The notes: generated by a model not told the origin, from the letters alone. Counted from the first letter of the stretch, positions 46,344 to 59,700 are shown. The stretch is 64,000 nt of DNA from Symsagittifera roscoffensis (GCF_963678635.1 NC_087066.1:57120312-57184311); one strand, 5' to 3'. Numbers and translations: made by a program.

Positions 46344-47324
46344 TTATTGCTCAACTCCGTTGTTTTTCAACAAAATTATTAGATTGGATGTTAAACCGCT
46401 TGATAATATTGCTGGGTAGTGCAGATGGCTTATGGCTGAAGCATTCATTAAAAGTAATCGGTTTTTGTTTGTCAGTGGTTTTTTTAAATCTCCCTGAGAG
46501 GTTAGAAAATGATCTAGAATTACCCCCAAATATATAACTTGTGGTTTTTTTCTATTTGTTATCATCTACCATTATACTGAACTTTGAATTGTGGTTTCTG
46601 CCTTGATGTTTTTTGCTAAATATCATCTCAGTTTTCTTTGAAATTAGTTTTGAAGAATGTTTTGTTTAAAACAGAGACAATTCCTAACAAGTTTTTTGGG
46701 TATTTTTGATGTCGTTATCGTCACAAAACAGAAGCGTATCATCAGCATATCTTACCCTTTTGCAAGTTTCGTTTAAATTTTTTTTCAATTCTTTTATGTA
46801 TAAGTTGAAAATTGGGGTCCCAAAGTTGTAGCTTGAGGTACGCCTTGGTGAAGTGATACAATTGGATTCAGTTTTGTTTAATACAGTTTTTTTTCTCTAT
46901 TGATTATAAAGCTATGAATCATTTCAATTGCTGAATCAGAGAATCCCAATTCATTCAATTTAGTCTTTAAATGTTCGTGGTGATAGAATTGAAAGCTTTT
47001 GATAGATCTAATAGAGTTACGGTAACGTATTTGTTTTCGTCCACTGATTTGCGGAAGAACTCAGTGCACATAAAAAAGGATGGCGTCCATCGTTGAATAT
47101 GATATTCTAAAACCAAATTGGGTGTTGCTGATCAGGTTATTTGATAATAAGTATTCCTTGATTTGTTTGTATAGTAGATTCTCGAAAAATTTAGAAAGTG
47201 CAACTGTTATGGAGATTGGTCTATCTTTCTTAGCTATTTCTGGGTCATCTTTTTTGTATATTGGGGTAATAATCGCTTTTTTGAGTCTAGTTGGAAAGAT
47301 ATATATTGTAGTTGATAATTTCAT
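46344..47324 (-). pseudogene. LINE reverse transcriptase remnant
   Basis: Frame 47,324-47,061 reads KKAIITPIYKKDDPEIAKKD, RPISITVALSKFFENLLYKQ and NTQFGFR, the N-terminal fingers. Motif A follows as VTLLDLSKAFNSI (about 46,995-47,030). Motif B appears as HQGVPQATTLGPQF (about 46,815-46,855). Motif C is RYADDTLLFC with the YADD codons at 46,738-46,749. The next block YLGVILD lies in the frame 46,565-46,344. A stop after the YADD region and frameshifts between blocks inactivate it. Confidence 0.8.
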
Positions 47325-47894
47325 TTATAGGAAACATAAGGTTTGGATATATTTCATTGCATCCATCTTTCAGAGCCCAGGCTGGAAGATCAGAAGGTTC
47401 GGGTGTTTTATTTGAGTTTAAATTTGTTATTTCTTTTTTACACTCAATTTCACTTACAAACCGGAAACAAAACTTTTGTTTGCGTTTTTTTTATCCTTGT
47501 GTTTTTGATGGTTGAACCAACAACTTCTTTATTATCTTTTTCCTCAAAAAAACATCCGGGTCTATAAAACTTGTAATTCAATAAATTTACCATTTTAAAG
47601 TTGTTTGTTTTTGCTTAACTAATTGAATTTTTCAGGAGTGTGATTTTGTTTGCTGATTTTTTCGAGTTTCTTGTGTCATTTATTATATTCTATTTATGTC
47701 GCTCAGTTGTTTTACTATTAAATAGTTCCGATAAGTAACTATCGTCTTTGAGGTTGATTTTTGCTTTGTCATTACGAATGTAGACTGTTTTAAGAGGTGC
47801 GCATCTTTTCACGCAGCTTACAACATCAGAATTTAAAATGTTGAAATTTTTTTAGGGTTGTTTTGCCTGTAGAACGACTCCCAATTAATGCTTT

Positions 47895-48665
47895 TTAGGG
47901 CAGTATTAAATTCTTTTTCTGATTTTTTGATCTATCGTTGATTGTGCGCTCAAACGGCATAGTTTTATCAATTAACTTCAATTCAGATATCAAATTTCTA
48001 GCTAAGTGGTCAGTTACATTTGGTGGAGTTAAATTTATAACTTTGTTCTTCGATTCGCCTGAGTTTAAATCTGTGATAAAATAGTCAATCAGTGTTTTTG
48101 AAAGCGTTGGTGTTGATTTATTGACAACATCTAAGTTATAGGGCGTTGAAAATGTATCCAAGATTGTTTTTCTTCAGTATTCAAAAACTTGAGTTCGTAG
48201 TTACCCATAAGAACAATATTTAAATTATAGGATTGTCCGAAGTCAGATGATAGAGCAAGTTCTTCGACAAACTCTGTTTCTTTTTTTTAGATTTCTTGGA
48301 TAATAGGAAATATTTAATAGTGTTGATCATTCAGTTTTCTTTTTGATGTTTTTAGTTCTACCCAGATATTTTTGATCAAATGAGTTTAAATCTAAGCGCA
48401 GTTTAGGGTGAAAGATTTTGGGAATGAGTATCATGACGCCCCCTCTTTTGTTTTTTCGTTGCGACTGCTGATCTATCACATCGAAAGGCGACAAAATGAT
48501 CACTATCTAGTGTCCATAAAATGTTATCATGGAGTCATTAAACCATGTCTCAACGAACTCATAGATTGTGTTTAATCCACATGTATTTCCTAGTTTTTTT
48601 AGACAAGATCTTTTTTGTTTAAACTCCTGCAGTTTAGGTGTACAAATTTTAGGTTGTTTTTGTAA
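47895..48665 (-). pseudogene. LINE AP endonuclease remnant
   Basis: Blocks in order: LKFVHLNCRSLNKK (about 48,610-48,655), ETWFND (48,541-48,558, holding the catalytic Glu region), KRGGVMILIP (about 48,420-48,450), IVLMGNYE (about 48,190-48,217, where the family has GDFN, so the catalytic Asp is changed to Asn), STPTLSKTLIDYFIT (about 48,075-48,125) and NVTDHL (about 48,000-48,025, the terminal D-H pair). Stops and frame changes separate the first blocks. In active elements this domain nicks target DNA to prime reverse transcription. Confidence 0.75.
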
Positions 48666-48849
48666 TTACAAGAATAATAATGTGACCAAACTCAGGAGCT
48701 GTGACCAACCTCAGGAAGTAAAAAAAATAAAAATTAGAAGTAAAAAGATTATCTGATATGTTCGATTTTACAAGATCATATAATGAAAAAAAAACATATT
48801 TAATCTTAAAAAAAGTGGTGCTGAAGTATATTAAAGAGCCCACTTTTGG

Positions 48850-51800
48850 CTCAAGTTGCAGCGTGATGAGGTTCTTTTTTTTGTTTCACGACAATCTTTA
48901 AAAACTTTTAAATACCTCGGCACCAAAATTTACTCAGTTTAAGAGGTGGTTAAGCAAGCCCATTATCAAAACTCACTGATATATAACTTTTACAAAAAAG
49001 ACCAAGAAAGCTTTTTTCTAGTAACAATGGCTCAAATCAAGTTTCGTAGAGCCCGTAAAACTGATTCTTTGCAAGGGTATCTAACGCAGTTCGTCATAAA
49101 TTGAATACTATCAACAATTTTGGCCGAATTATCTGTCCGAAGACAAGCGTTTTAGATTTTTGATGAAATACAATAATTTTGGTAAAGAAAACTAATTGCA
49201 AAAAAGAGAAACCAGAAGCATACCAAATTGATGGATAAATGTTTGCAGCTGCAATCATTCGCCAAGAAAACAAACTAATTGACCATTCATCAGTGACTGA
49301 AACAATTATCCTCATTTCCGGACAGCTGATCGGGAAATAAATTCTCGTTATAAATTGCTAGTTTTTAATGACATATTTTTTTTCCTTTGAAGGACTCCCA
49401 CGCAGATATTACTTTCGTTACCAACAGATCTAAGCAATTACTTATTTCAAGACACTTTACCCAAACAAGATTCTTAGTTACAGAGAGGCTAACCGGAGCT
49501 TCGCATCACTTGCGTTACAGGAAATGAAAAAATGGTCAACACCTTTGAATCCATTACGATATAGAAATTTATCATAGCAAGACCCAATGGTTGTTTTGAA
49601 CTTCCCAAAATTTTTTTAAAATTATCAAGAAATTTTCATTGCAAAAAGAAACATTTTCACTTTTCTTAACTATCGAAACTTTTTGCTTATCAAAGTGAAT
49701 GAACAAATAAATTTTTAGATTAGAAGTCGATTTTAATGCATACTGAATAACTATTTGTTGTAAGAGTAGAAAAAAATCATAGTAAAAATCAGGAGTTCTC
49801 GCTATGTTAAGCTTGTAAGCAATATATCGACAGTTTCACCTGTTGATAGCTCAAAATTTTGCAGATTGATAAGTGTTGAGAAGTTATACATTCTTGCGTA
49901 CGAAATTGTAATCATTTTATTGGGAAGACCTCTGCTATTAAAACGAACATCCACCCATTGTGCATAAGTTTTTTTTCACAGTTTTTCCATACTCAGATTC
50001 TTAAAGTGAATTAGAAAAAAAGATTAATTCAAATGTTTCTAACTGATGTTGTTTTAAAAATTTATATATTTCTTGCTTTAGGACAAACACAAAATTACTA
50101 TACTAGTTACTATATTACTAAAATTATAACAGTATGAAGTTGAAGCTTTGTGGAAGTTCTCAATGGTTTTAGAAAAAATTATCTCACTTTTTGTCAAAAC
50201 AGCGCTACTGGTGCACTAATTCGGTATCATGGAACTACTGGGGACATGATATGAAGGATTTTATTGAAGATTCAAACAAAAACCCTTGATTTTCAGATTC
50301 AAAGGAAACTTTTAGATGTTTCAACAAAAAAAAACAAGATATTTGTCGTGTATGGAAGAGGCGGTGTCCTGTGTCCACAATCACTCTACAGTTCAAACGA
50401 AGTTAATAGTGGAAAACCTCAATTCAGATGCTGAATTCAAGTAAAAAGATGATGGAGCAGTGAAAAGTGCAGGTCCTCAATTTGAAATCAACTTCGATTG
50501 CTTATACAGAAGAGTCTAGAAATATGAAGAGCTCAATTTATTTAGTTTTTTATTAGTTCTGAATGTTTAATTGAGGATGCTAAGGTGATGTGAGGAAAAT
50601 CCTATTTTTGGGACAAGAAAATAAAAAGGCAACGGTTGAAACATAAATGGATAATTTGAAATCATTTGAAAAACCTTTTTCTTTCCAATTATGTGTTTCT
50701 TAATTGACGCAAGCCTCAGAGAACCACTAAATTTTCCAACATAATTGCCGAAAAATCTCAATTACAGAAAAGCAAACTGAATTTACAGAAAATTTTGATT
50801 GATTACAAATATATATGCACCGATAATGTCAAATCATTTGGTCAGAATGGAAAATTCAATATTTTAAAAGCTTTTACGCGATATCATCACTATAATCTGT
50901 GATTATCAATTTTTCCATTGACTCGTAAGGTTGCAAATGTTGTTCTTGTACACAAAAAAAAACGCAATTCCTCAATTCATAATTATTAATTTACAAAATC
51001 CAAGACTGATTAAATTACTAAATCACGAATAAATATAAAAAAGGATATGAGGTGTAAATTTCAATAATAATCATAATAATCATAATATTAACCAAAATAA
51101 CTTTGGCAGTTTTTGGTAGTTGATTTGACAATGTTTTTTCTCTCAGAAAATTTTTAGTTCCGCAAGAATTCCGCAACTTTTTCAAACTTTCGGACAATTT
51201 TTCCTACAATGAAACGTATTTCTCTGAATTTTTTTTTGAAACTGCGACGACCAAAAAAAAACAAGTATCGCTGGTTATTGTGCAAGTAGCACAGAATGTT
51301 ACGACCATCTTCATAAAAAAAAGTCTTTAATTTTATTTTTTTTTCAATTGAGTGTCGCTTTTAGTGTGATTCGAGAACTACACGATGGTGTAGAATATTA
51401 TTCAATTAATTATACTTGACATCAATTTTTTGGAAAAGTTTAAGCGTCGTCTGAATCACGACGGAAACGGCTTTAATATGATATATCACTCAACCCATTC
51501 CGATGATTATTTGTGGTAGTTAATTTTGCGTAGAAAAAAAACTGAAACACATGCAAATGCAAATTTCTTCCCCATTTTCAATGGTAGGAACTACTAAGAT
51601 ACTACGAAGGAAGGCTCTTTAAGTGCTCTGCTTGGTGATTCGTATATTATACTCTGTCATTATCATTAGTTTCAAAAATTTTAATCTCAAACTGAAGGGT
51701 TCTTTGTTTTATCTATCACCTGTTTTCGTTTTTTTAATGAAAATGAAAGAAAAATTCTACAATATTTTTCAATAAAAAAAATATCAGGAAAACAGTTTAA

Positions 51801-52340
51801 CAATGATAAAATAGTGCAAAAACTTTTCTTTCAGTCAGCAAAGAAGAAGCCGGCTTTCAGTAATCGGTGAGTGGCATGGCTCAATCAAAAAGTTCTAAAA
51901 ACTGTTCTTTTTGTAGTTACTTGTAGGTTTTTAAAACTGACCTAAAACAAAACTACTTAACAGTTTTTTCAGCTTTGTGATTGTTCTTGAGCCATAAAAC
52001 TTGAAATTTTTACGATAATTTTTCTTATACCTGATTTCGTAACGTTCGCCAAATAGTTTTTATGACTCTAGTCGGACCATTCTACTCCTTTTGGTAGACC
52101 GTTACCTACAGTCGGACCATTCTGTTTTTGAATCAATCTACTCTTTACAATTGGCCTCCATAATCATCGTAATTTATCAATTTTTATTGTTATTAAATAC
52201 ATTCGTTGCGTAGAAAAGAAAAGTTAAAATAACCAAGCAATTTTTATGGCTCTAATTGATAAATATATCTAACTTTGATGAGGCGTCCAGATAACAACAC
52301 AATGACCAAAAACTGTGCATGACTGTTGTTATTGGGTGTG
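48850..52340. other. AT-rich stretch, no gene seen
   Basis: Contains a diverged relative of the 42.5-kb hairpin arm (51,440-51,585), an AATAATCAT microsatellite-like run (51,063-51,090), and a motif GGAGCTTCGCATCACTTGCG (49,495) shared with 23,621. No coding unit is supported. Confidence 0.4.
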
Positions 52341-52358
52341 ACTTTAAAAAACGTATAA

Positions 52359-52765
52359 AGCAGATGTTCATTAGCATTTGCGAAGCAACACAAAAATAGC
52401 ATAGCAAACTACTTGCAAGAAGATGAGACGGGAGCCGCTAAGTTGAAAAATTGCAAAAATTCGAAAAGACTAAATCTACAAAAATTCTCGTGCGTAAAAG
52501 TGCTTTTAAGAGAAACAGACCAAGTAAGCCGATTGATGGATCAACTAGCATCGGAATTACAATTACGACGAGGTGACAAAGCCGACTAGACTTGATGAGC
52601 AGACATCCGTTGAGCCGGAAAATTGAAAGTGCTCAAAAAACACGAACGCAGAAGAAATATTTTCGACCATCAAACGACACAAAAACCGATGAGGCCGCTG
52701 AAGCAGATATAATAAAAAAAACAACCCTATTCAGCCGAACAAATAGAAAGAAAAACGAAATATAA
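52359..52765 (+). pseudogene. Two overlapping coding-like frames, unknown, probably frameshifted relic
   Basis: Frame 1 (52,359-52,589) has 76 codons including LLRETDQVSRLMDQLASELQ, a coiled-coil-like helix. Frame 2 (52,577-52,765) begins after a TGA and reads QSRLDLMSRHPLSRKIESAQ and then DTKTDEAAEADIIKKT. The frames overlap by 13 bases and look like one sequence broken by a single-base indel, about 135 residues in all. The composition is richer in G and C than the flanks. No family is recognised, and a decayed mobile-element protein or a gene relic is the likeliest reading. Confidence 0.35.
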
Positions 52766-53689
52766 ATTATGCCAAACAGCGCGCGTATTTAAAAGTGGAG
52801 ACTTGTTCAAAACTTGTCTGTTGGTTGACAAAAGTACAGATTTGAAAAAATGAATCGATTATTCTGTTCTGTCGGAAATCTTAAATTAATTGTAAAGAAA
52901 CACTAGTGAACCGATTTGATATCGCTTGCTAACTGCTAGCGTAAAAATTTATATGACTGATAGTTTGTCTTCAAATTAACTGTTTTTAATAATTACCATC
53001 AAGGAAATTACTATACATAAAACAAGAAGGGTATTAAGGATAAGAGAACCTAATTTTATTCAGTTTTTTTCGAGTTTTTTCATTACCTTCAAACCAACAA
53101 TCGTTGACTCACTTCAACAGGTGGTTAAACAGTTAGAGTATCGGAAATGGTGATACTATATCAGCTAAAACATAAAAATATTTTTTCATATTTTTTTCTC
53201 TCGAAGTCTCAACGAAGCGTTTTCAATGAAATGAGCTGTCATTTTAACGTAAACTTCATTTTTTCTTAAAAATCTGTGGTTATAAGATCTCTGTAATGTT
53301 CGCTAGTTTCGGATTTTTCATAAAATGTTTTTTGTTTCCTGAAAATGTGTGAAAATGCTGTTTTACGTTGATCTTCTGTAGTGGAGAAAATCCATGTAGG
53401 TCTTGAAGGCGAACTGAAAATAAACAATGTCCAGTTTTTTTTGTTTCATTTGAGTTTTCATGTTTTATGTTTATGATTTCTTGACTGAACTGTTAACGAG
53501 AAAAGCTCATTCTTACTTTTTGTGTATGGTACAAAATTTATTGGTTCCAGAGCAAAAATTTAGCTTTATAGCGAAGCAGCTTTTTGCTTCCTTTGACTTG
53601 AAAAATCTTACAAAAAAATGAGCCTTCTGGCTGCGGTAATGTAAGTTTTCAGCACTAGTTCATTGCTTAATTAGCTCTCTTTAGAGCAA

Positions 53690-56560
53690 TGCGAGAAAAT
53701 TGATGATTGCCAATGTTATTCTCCTAGCCTTCATATCATGTTTTACGGTCTGAACTTGTTTTTCGGCCACTCGATTTGCTCCAAAGATGAACATCGGACG
53801 TTACCAATTCACTCAAACTAGCTCCGGTTGTTGAAAAAATTTGCTAACAAATTTGGGTCCACTGTCGGAGACTAGAGTTATAAGCAAAGTGTTAATGCGG
53901 CCCTCATGACCGTCAGAAGAGTTTTGATCCGTCGCTTTCGCCGCCGATTACGAACAAAGTCTCCTTTTCTGACAACTTCTCTGCTTCTGAGAGCACCTGA
54001 ATATGCGATTTGTTTTTCTTGTTCATGGATCAGTCTAAACTCGAATGCCACTAGGACCAGGGGCGGATTTAGGGGGGGGGGCGAGGAGGGGGGGCAAACG
54101 CTCCCCCTTCCTCAGGGATTCGACACCCTGCCGACCCAAAGGGTCCCCCCTTTGGTACTTTTTAAGAAATCCATTTTTGGCCGACCGACCCTAAAATTTT
54201 TCTAAAGGCGCCTTTGGCGCCAATATTTACTAATTTTGAGGGGGGAGCGCGCGCCGAAAAAACGCAATTTTTTGGTCAAAATTTTCCAAAATGTGCCTAA
54301 AAACGCCTTTTTTACTAATTTTTTTCAAAATTTTTTGAAAATCCGCCCCCCCCCCCCCTCAAGAAAATCCTAGATCCGCCCCTGACTAGGACAATAGCCC
54401 GTCTGATTTTTCTGAATGATGCCCTGTTTGGTACTTCTTCGTCTGAAGCAGTGAAGTACCAATGTTTGCAGAGTAACTTTGCTTCTAGGCAAGAGCTTTT
54501 TTAATCATGCCATCAAAAATACTATTTGTAGAGCTTTGCACACCATGGAGAAGTAGTTTCACTCAGATGCGGATAGCTTTTGAGAGACAACCCCAACGTC
54601 TGCTTATTTGCAAGAATCATTAATACTTTTTCTCCCTGAGCGGCGAGAATGATTGTAATTGTAGAGCTTTTTTGATCCTTCAAATGTTGTTCAAAACGCG
54701 TGTTTTAATTAATTGAGTGGGAGTATCTTCGTGGGAGTATCAACACCTGATTTGATTTCTGAGTTAATTTTGAAGAGAACAAAAACGAAACTGTTGTCAG
54801 TTTTTTTTTCGGGTTTCACTTTGCTGTCTGGAAAGCAATTTTTTTCTCTAAACCGTTTGTTAACCGCAAGCTTTCGCTTTTCGCATTGCTATCTTGCTGT
54901 TTTGTAGACAAAGGGGTTGTTCTTGAAGAAAAATCATGCATCATGCATGTTCGTATGTTCGTATGTGTTCTCAATGCAGTTTTAGAAGATCTAGAAATAA
55001 TTTTTTAAGCGTTCTAGAACAACCCCAGGCAAATACTTGACAGCTCTCTGGGGTTTTGATTGTAGCGTTTTGCGTCATTGTCTTGCTCAACAGGGCAGAT
55101 TGATGTAGATCTCTGTCAGGTTGGGTAATGTGTAGTCTTCGTTCATTATTTTGCCAATCAGGTGAACTTTCTAGTCAACACAACCTTCTTTATACCGTGG
55201 TCGCACTACTAGCGATCCTTTGATAAAACTTGCGTGCTGCCTAAGCTCGTATAAGCCCACTTTTACTATGTATTTTAACTTTACCCTTACTGCATTGTAT
55301 CATCATTGCGATTTTGTCTGCAGAAAAAAAGTTGGGCTGCCGTTTTCAGAAATGTTTGGGCTTTGAGCGCTTTGACTATTGCGTTTTTCTTGCATCACAA
55401 ACTTGGTGGGCAAAAGATCAAGTACAAAATTTTAAACCTACATTTAAATATTTGTGTAGAGTAAACTTTTCCATGATATATTACAAAATCATTTTACATT
55501 GAAAAAAGAGTCTGTTTGCTTCGTATGCTTCTAGGACCAGAACATTTCAGGCTTGAGTTCATTATAAAAGCTTTTTTTGACAACAATACAAAAAGTGTCA
55601 GCATACGTTTTTACCCGCACTCTTACTTCATTACCCTCTTTTATCACAGTTGCTTTGCCCGTCTTAAGACAAAAACTTAACTTACTTATGTGCCATTGTC
55701 AATGTTTCCAGTTTCTGTTTCTGAAAACTAATCCTCATCAGCAGCTTGGTTTACTCTTTTATTTGTCTCTAAATTGTCTCTTTTACTTGCAGGCCCTCAG
55801 CATAGTGGTGGCTTTCGCTATAAGATCGTGAAATCAATGCCATACTATGGCAAAGATAGTGTGTGAGGACGAGCTCTCACATGACCTCTAGCTTCAGGTC
55901 TACCACAGCCTGATCGATTACGGCTGCAATAGTAATACCACATGAAAGTTCTAGAAGCAAAAAACGGCCTTGAGACGCAAAACAGCTTCGTCTGTAATGT
56001 GGGAAAATAAGAGAAACGGACTTTGTTTAGACAGCCTGGATAGCTTTTCATAGATCCTCTACGAATCGCAGAAACTACAATTATTCGGCCCTTTAGCCTA
56101 AAGTGTGCCATAACTCCTAGGAATTATATTTCTCACGCGTTGAAAACATCTAACACCATACGGTTTTCCGTGCAGTTTGCAAACGTTGACTCACCGGGAT
56201 TGAATGATTTACTACTTATAATTGTTTTTTTTTTAAATTAGTGACCTTGATTAGCGCAAGGTTTCAAGGTACGCGTTGATTTAAACCGTAGAGGCCCACC
56301 AACAAAAAACTGAGCTTAATCTCTATACTGTGAAATAGTTTGAATGTCTGTTTATTCCAACTGGTTCAAGTAACTTGAATTAATCATTAGCTAATCTTAA
56401 GTTAGAGATTAACTCTACTTGGATCATCTAGTCTTCCGCAACTGTTACTTTTTTAAAGTTCCTAAAGCAGTTTCGAGCAAGGTTTCTCCTTGCTTCTGAA
56501 CTGTCGATATAAATTCAGCTCGTTCTGCATTAACCACTCACTTTTGGGCCTGTAGTAGCT
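53690..56560 (-). mobile_element. Degraded Ty3/gypsy-like LTR retrotransposon
   Basis: On the minus strand, short blocks appear in gag-RNase H-integrase order. Gag-like: AERAEFISTVQKQGETLLET (about 56,460-56,535), which fits the RFxxRxQxxGES pattern. RNase H lead: LLLELSCGITIAAVIDQAVV (about 55,885-55,955) and ALISRSYSESHHYAE (55,800-55,848), like the A-x-x-SRSLxxxExxYA block. Tether: a KLETL...GQSN stretch near 55,640-55,720. Integrase: VSDSGPKFVSKFF (53,834-53,872) and RVAEKQVQTVKHD (about 53,735-53,775). Protease and most of RT appear deleted. Stops are frequent. A hAT MITE is inserted at 54,058. No LTRs were recognised. Confidence 0.6.
54058..54384. mobile_element. hAT-type MITE, 327 bp, perfect 8-bp TSD
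   Basis: The tips CAGGGGCGGATTTAGG and CCTAGATCCGCCCCTG are inverted. The flanks ACTAGGAC at 54,050-54,057 and 54,385-54,392 are identical. CAGGGGCGGAT tips with 8-bp duplications mark hAT-type non-autonomous elements. The interior has G and C homopolymer runs, a palindromic GCGCCTTTGGCGCC and no coding capacity. Related pieces are at 8.6, 10.2 and 35.0 kb. Confidence 0.9.
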
Positions 56561-56719
56561 TCATACCACTTTGCAGATGTGACTAAACAGCATTTCAATG
56601 AGGTTGTTTTGCGTAACTGAACTTATTGATTTCTTGATGATTGCACTCTTGTCTCAGGAAAAAGTTCGTTTGCGAGTCGTTGCAAAGCGAGAAAAATATT
56701 ATGACAACCCTTGTTATTA

Positions 56720-59700
56720 AGATAGATTATGAGTGACTTTGGTCACAAAATGAGATAATTTAAAAAAAAAAACAATAAAATATCGTTCACATGCTTAATA
56801 CGGGGACTAATTTAATAATTTTCAGGTCCAAAACGCAAGTCGCTTTTGGTCAGAATTTAAGCTATTGACTCAATCAATATAGTGTTTTATAAGAGTATAC
56901 GGGCAATGTTGAATACAACTATCGATTAGGCTCGGGTCCAATAACGATAAATCCCTCCCTCATGTGACTGATCATTAAAACTTACCCGAGTCAGAGTGGT
57001 GTGATGATGAGGCGGGGAATAAATAAACATAAACAGAAGGGGAGTATGCATTCAATTTAATTTGACTGACAGCCCCAACACACGGCTACGAATTAGGCTG
57101 CTATTTGTAATTGTAAGAGAAAGTAATACTTTCAAAACACGGCCTATTCGGTGAGAAAATCAAATGGAGGGTGTTAAATTAGGAACAAGAAGTATCGATT
57201 TCTGTCTATTAAATCAAAGAACAACCATAACGTAAAAAAAACAGAGAGGGGTTTAATTTAAGTGCATGCGTCCAATGCAGCATGCGGGGTAAAATCGGGG
57301 GCTTAAATTTTGAAATTGTGCCAACAAGTCAATCGGTTATCAAAATCAATTTGGCCAAATTTTGTATACGTTGGCAATCATGCAGTGAAAGCACAAAGCA
57401 CACATACAGAGCTACCCATTTAGGGTCGTAATTTTTTAAGATAAAAGATTAAAATATAAAATTACGAATTAGTTGCTGTAATCAGCAGATTAGAACACGG
57501 TCTATATTTATCTTGAAAAAAAATGGCGCCAACCGCATCAACTTTGCACAAAATAAGTCAAAACTTAATCTTATCATGTGAATAATTTGTAATAAAAATA
57601 CCAAATAAATGTCAACTTTTTCGCAGGTTCTGGCAATGGGAAAAGTAAGATTGTGGGAAACGATGTAAAATGGGGAAAATGGTAATGGTTTGAGTTAAAT
57701 TATCGATTTACTATCACGCTAGCAGCAGTGGGATTAATTCGGATAGGTTATGTATGCGTGTATGCTTTGTATGTATTATAATACCCACGAACACTGCCTG
57801 GGCAAGTTATACGGGGAGATTTGTTAACTTATGAATTTATCTAATAGCACGGCCCAATTTTAAATCTGGGCTAAATGCTCGGATATTTGCGCTGCTAGTG
57901 TAGATACAACACTGACTGGATGAAGGTAAAATTCGCGGCTGCATTCACGGCGGCTTCGTCTAACGTGTGCTATGCATTTGATCGGTAAGTATGGAATGGG
58001 AAGAAAGAACTAGCCTATGCCTGACCCAAGCAAGCTATCTCGGCCGCTAAGCAAAAAACATGGATGGCACAATGGCCGTCGTAACTCAGAAGGAAAGCAT
58101 TACATTATGAATGCTTACATATATGCTCGGTATAGTGAATCAAGGCAAAAGCAAGAAGCAATCGCACACCATCTATCAGCGCCAAAGACCAAAAAGGAAC
58201 AGAAGCTGTAGCAGCGCTGCTGTAATGAAATATCAACATTTCACGTATGCGTTTTTAACAAACGTCAAGGGAAAAAGTCAGAGAACGGCGAGCGAGCGAG
58301 CGAGCGAATGAAGCAAATTCGCCTCAGGGAAAAAGGATGAAAATTGGGAATGAAAAAATGAAAAAGCAAATGTAAAACACAAAGGTAAATTATGCATGAA
58401 GAACGCGTAATTCACATGGCACAAAAACGGGAAAATACATAAAAAGCTATTTGGCGCCATCACATCACCAATTTTCCCAACTCAGCAAAGGAAATCAGAA
58501 TGTATAATTTTGGATTGAAAAGTTATACTTGGGAAGGGTTATATTTCATAGGATGTAATATCATATATCATTATTTTGGAATATACCGTAACCATATGAT
58601 AGTTTTGAAATCATAAAACTTTTGAATAAAGGAAAATTGTACCCTGCTTTACCACGGCAATACTTTTCCTGAAATATTTATATCGTTTCTTCTTTATTCA
58701 TAGCTCAGCTTAAAAAACTAGAACTCATCGCGACAAATTTTTTCCCCATATTTTAGCTTATATGAAGAACTTGTGGAGTCGCATCAAAAATTGCTTTGCT
58801 CAACAGAAAAAATTGTCTAGAATATGGGGAAATAATCAAATTGGCTTTCTAATAAGAAATCCTTAAGACTTCCAGTTTTCCATTAACGCTACGCGGCAGT
58901 TTTTCATTGTCATGGCGAACTAATCCGGCTCAGAAATCAGCTGAGTTCAAATTGAATCGAATCCCGTGATGTTATACAAATGCTGCGCTACTAAATGCAT
59001 AACTCACAACTTTTCTTGCCATTTTGTGTCTTAGGAAGATTCATGAAAATTATGTCAAACGTTTCAATTTAAAACCCAGTTCAGTCATGTTAAAAGGCAA
59101 TCGGAACAATCAAGATTTGGAAGGGAATTCTAGTATCACTTTGGAATAACGATGAATAAAAATGCTGCCTACATACCCGTCTGTAAACATCAACAGGCAG
59201 CTCAAAAAGTGTAAAATTAGCGAAGAAAAAGGCAAACTCGCATTATAACGCAGCGTTTTCTTGTGTAAAATTAGTGCGGAGAAATTCATGTTATCAGGCA
59301 ATTCTGTGCTTCAAAAATTTTGAGAGCCAATTTGCGTTGTACTACAAACAAATAAAACTACTTAAATGGTAAAAAAAACTTCTAGTATTATTACCTTACC
59401 ACTCTCTTTATGGAATTTCTATGCTTTTTACACTACCATTGTTGGTAAACAGCTTGACTGTAAGATGCTATTAAAAAGCACCGCTATTTTGACAGAAGGC
59501 AGTTTCTCGTGGTGTAATTGAGCAATCATGATGATTTTATGATGATTTACGCAAACTAGATTATTCTTTGGTCTTTTTCTAGATATCATTGGTATGATTC
59601 AAGAATTATAAATCTAAATAGTAATTTCAAAAAATTATATACTATTATATATGTATGTATAATTTTATATAAGTTTAATTAAAATTTTAGTTTATATATA

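Larger units (their letters stand above)
46340..48665 (-). mobile_element. Degraded non-LTR retrotransposon (Jockey/CR1-like)
   Basis: On the minus strand an AP endonuclease is followed by a reverse transcriptase, in the order of Jockey/CR1-type LINEs. All key blocks are present but in broken frames, with no single ORF above 90 codons. No ORF1 or poly(A)/tail repeat was identified, and the 3' end fades near 46,160. The element is long dead. Confidence 0.8.

Noticed and set aside
54480-54700. A minus frame reading AAQGEKVLMILANKQ was first taken for a pogo/Tigger DDE transposase.
   Set aside because: Flanking blocks (RNase H-like upstream, integrase DSG and VAEKQVQTVKH downstream) fit a gypsy-like order better. 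The transposase resemblance is weak.
57000-58500. GC-richer, repeat-poor stretch that could be a promoter or conserved noncoding region.
   Set aside because: No exon, start context or motif cluster could be supported from the sequence alone.
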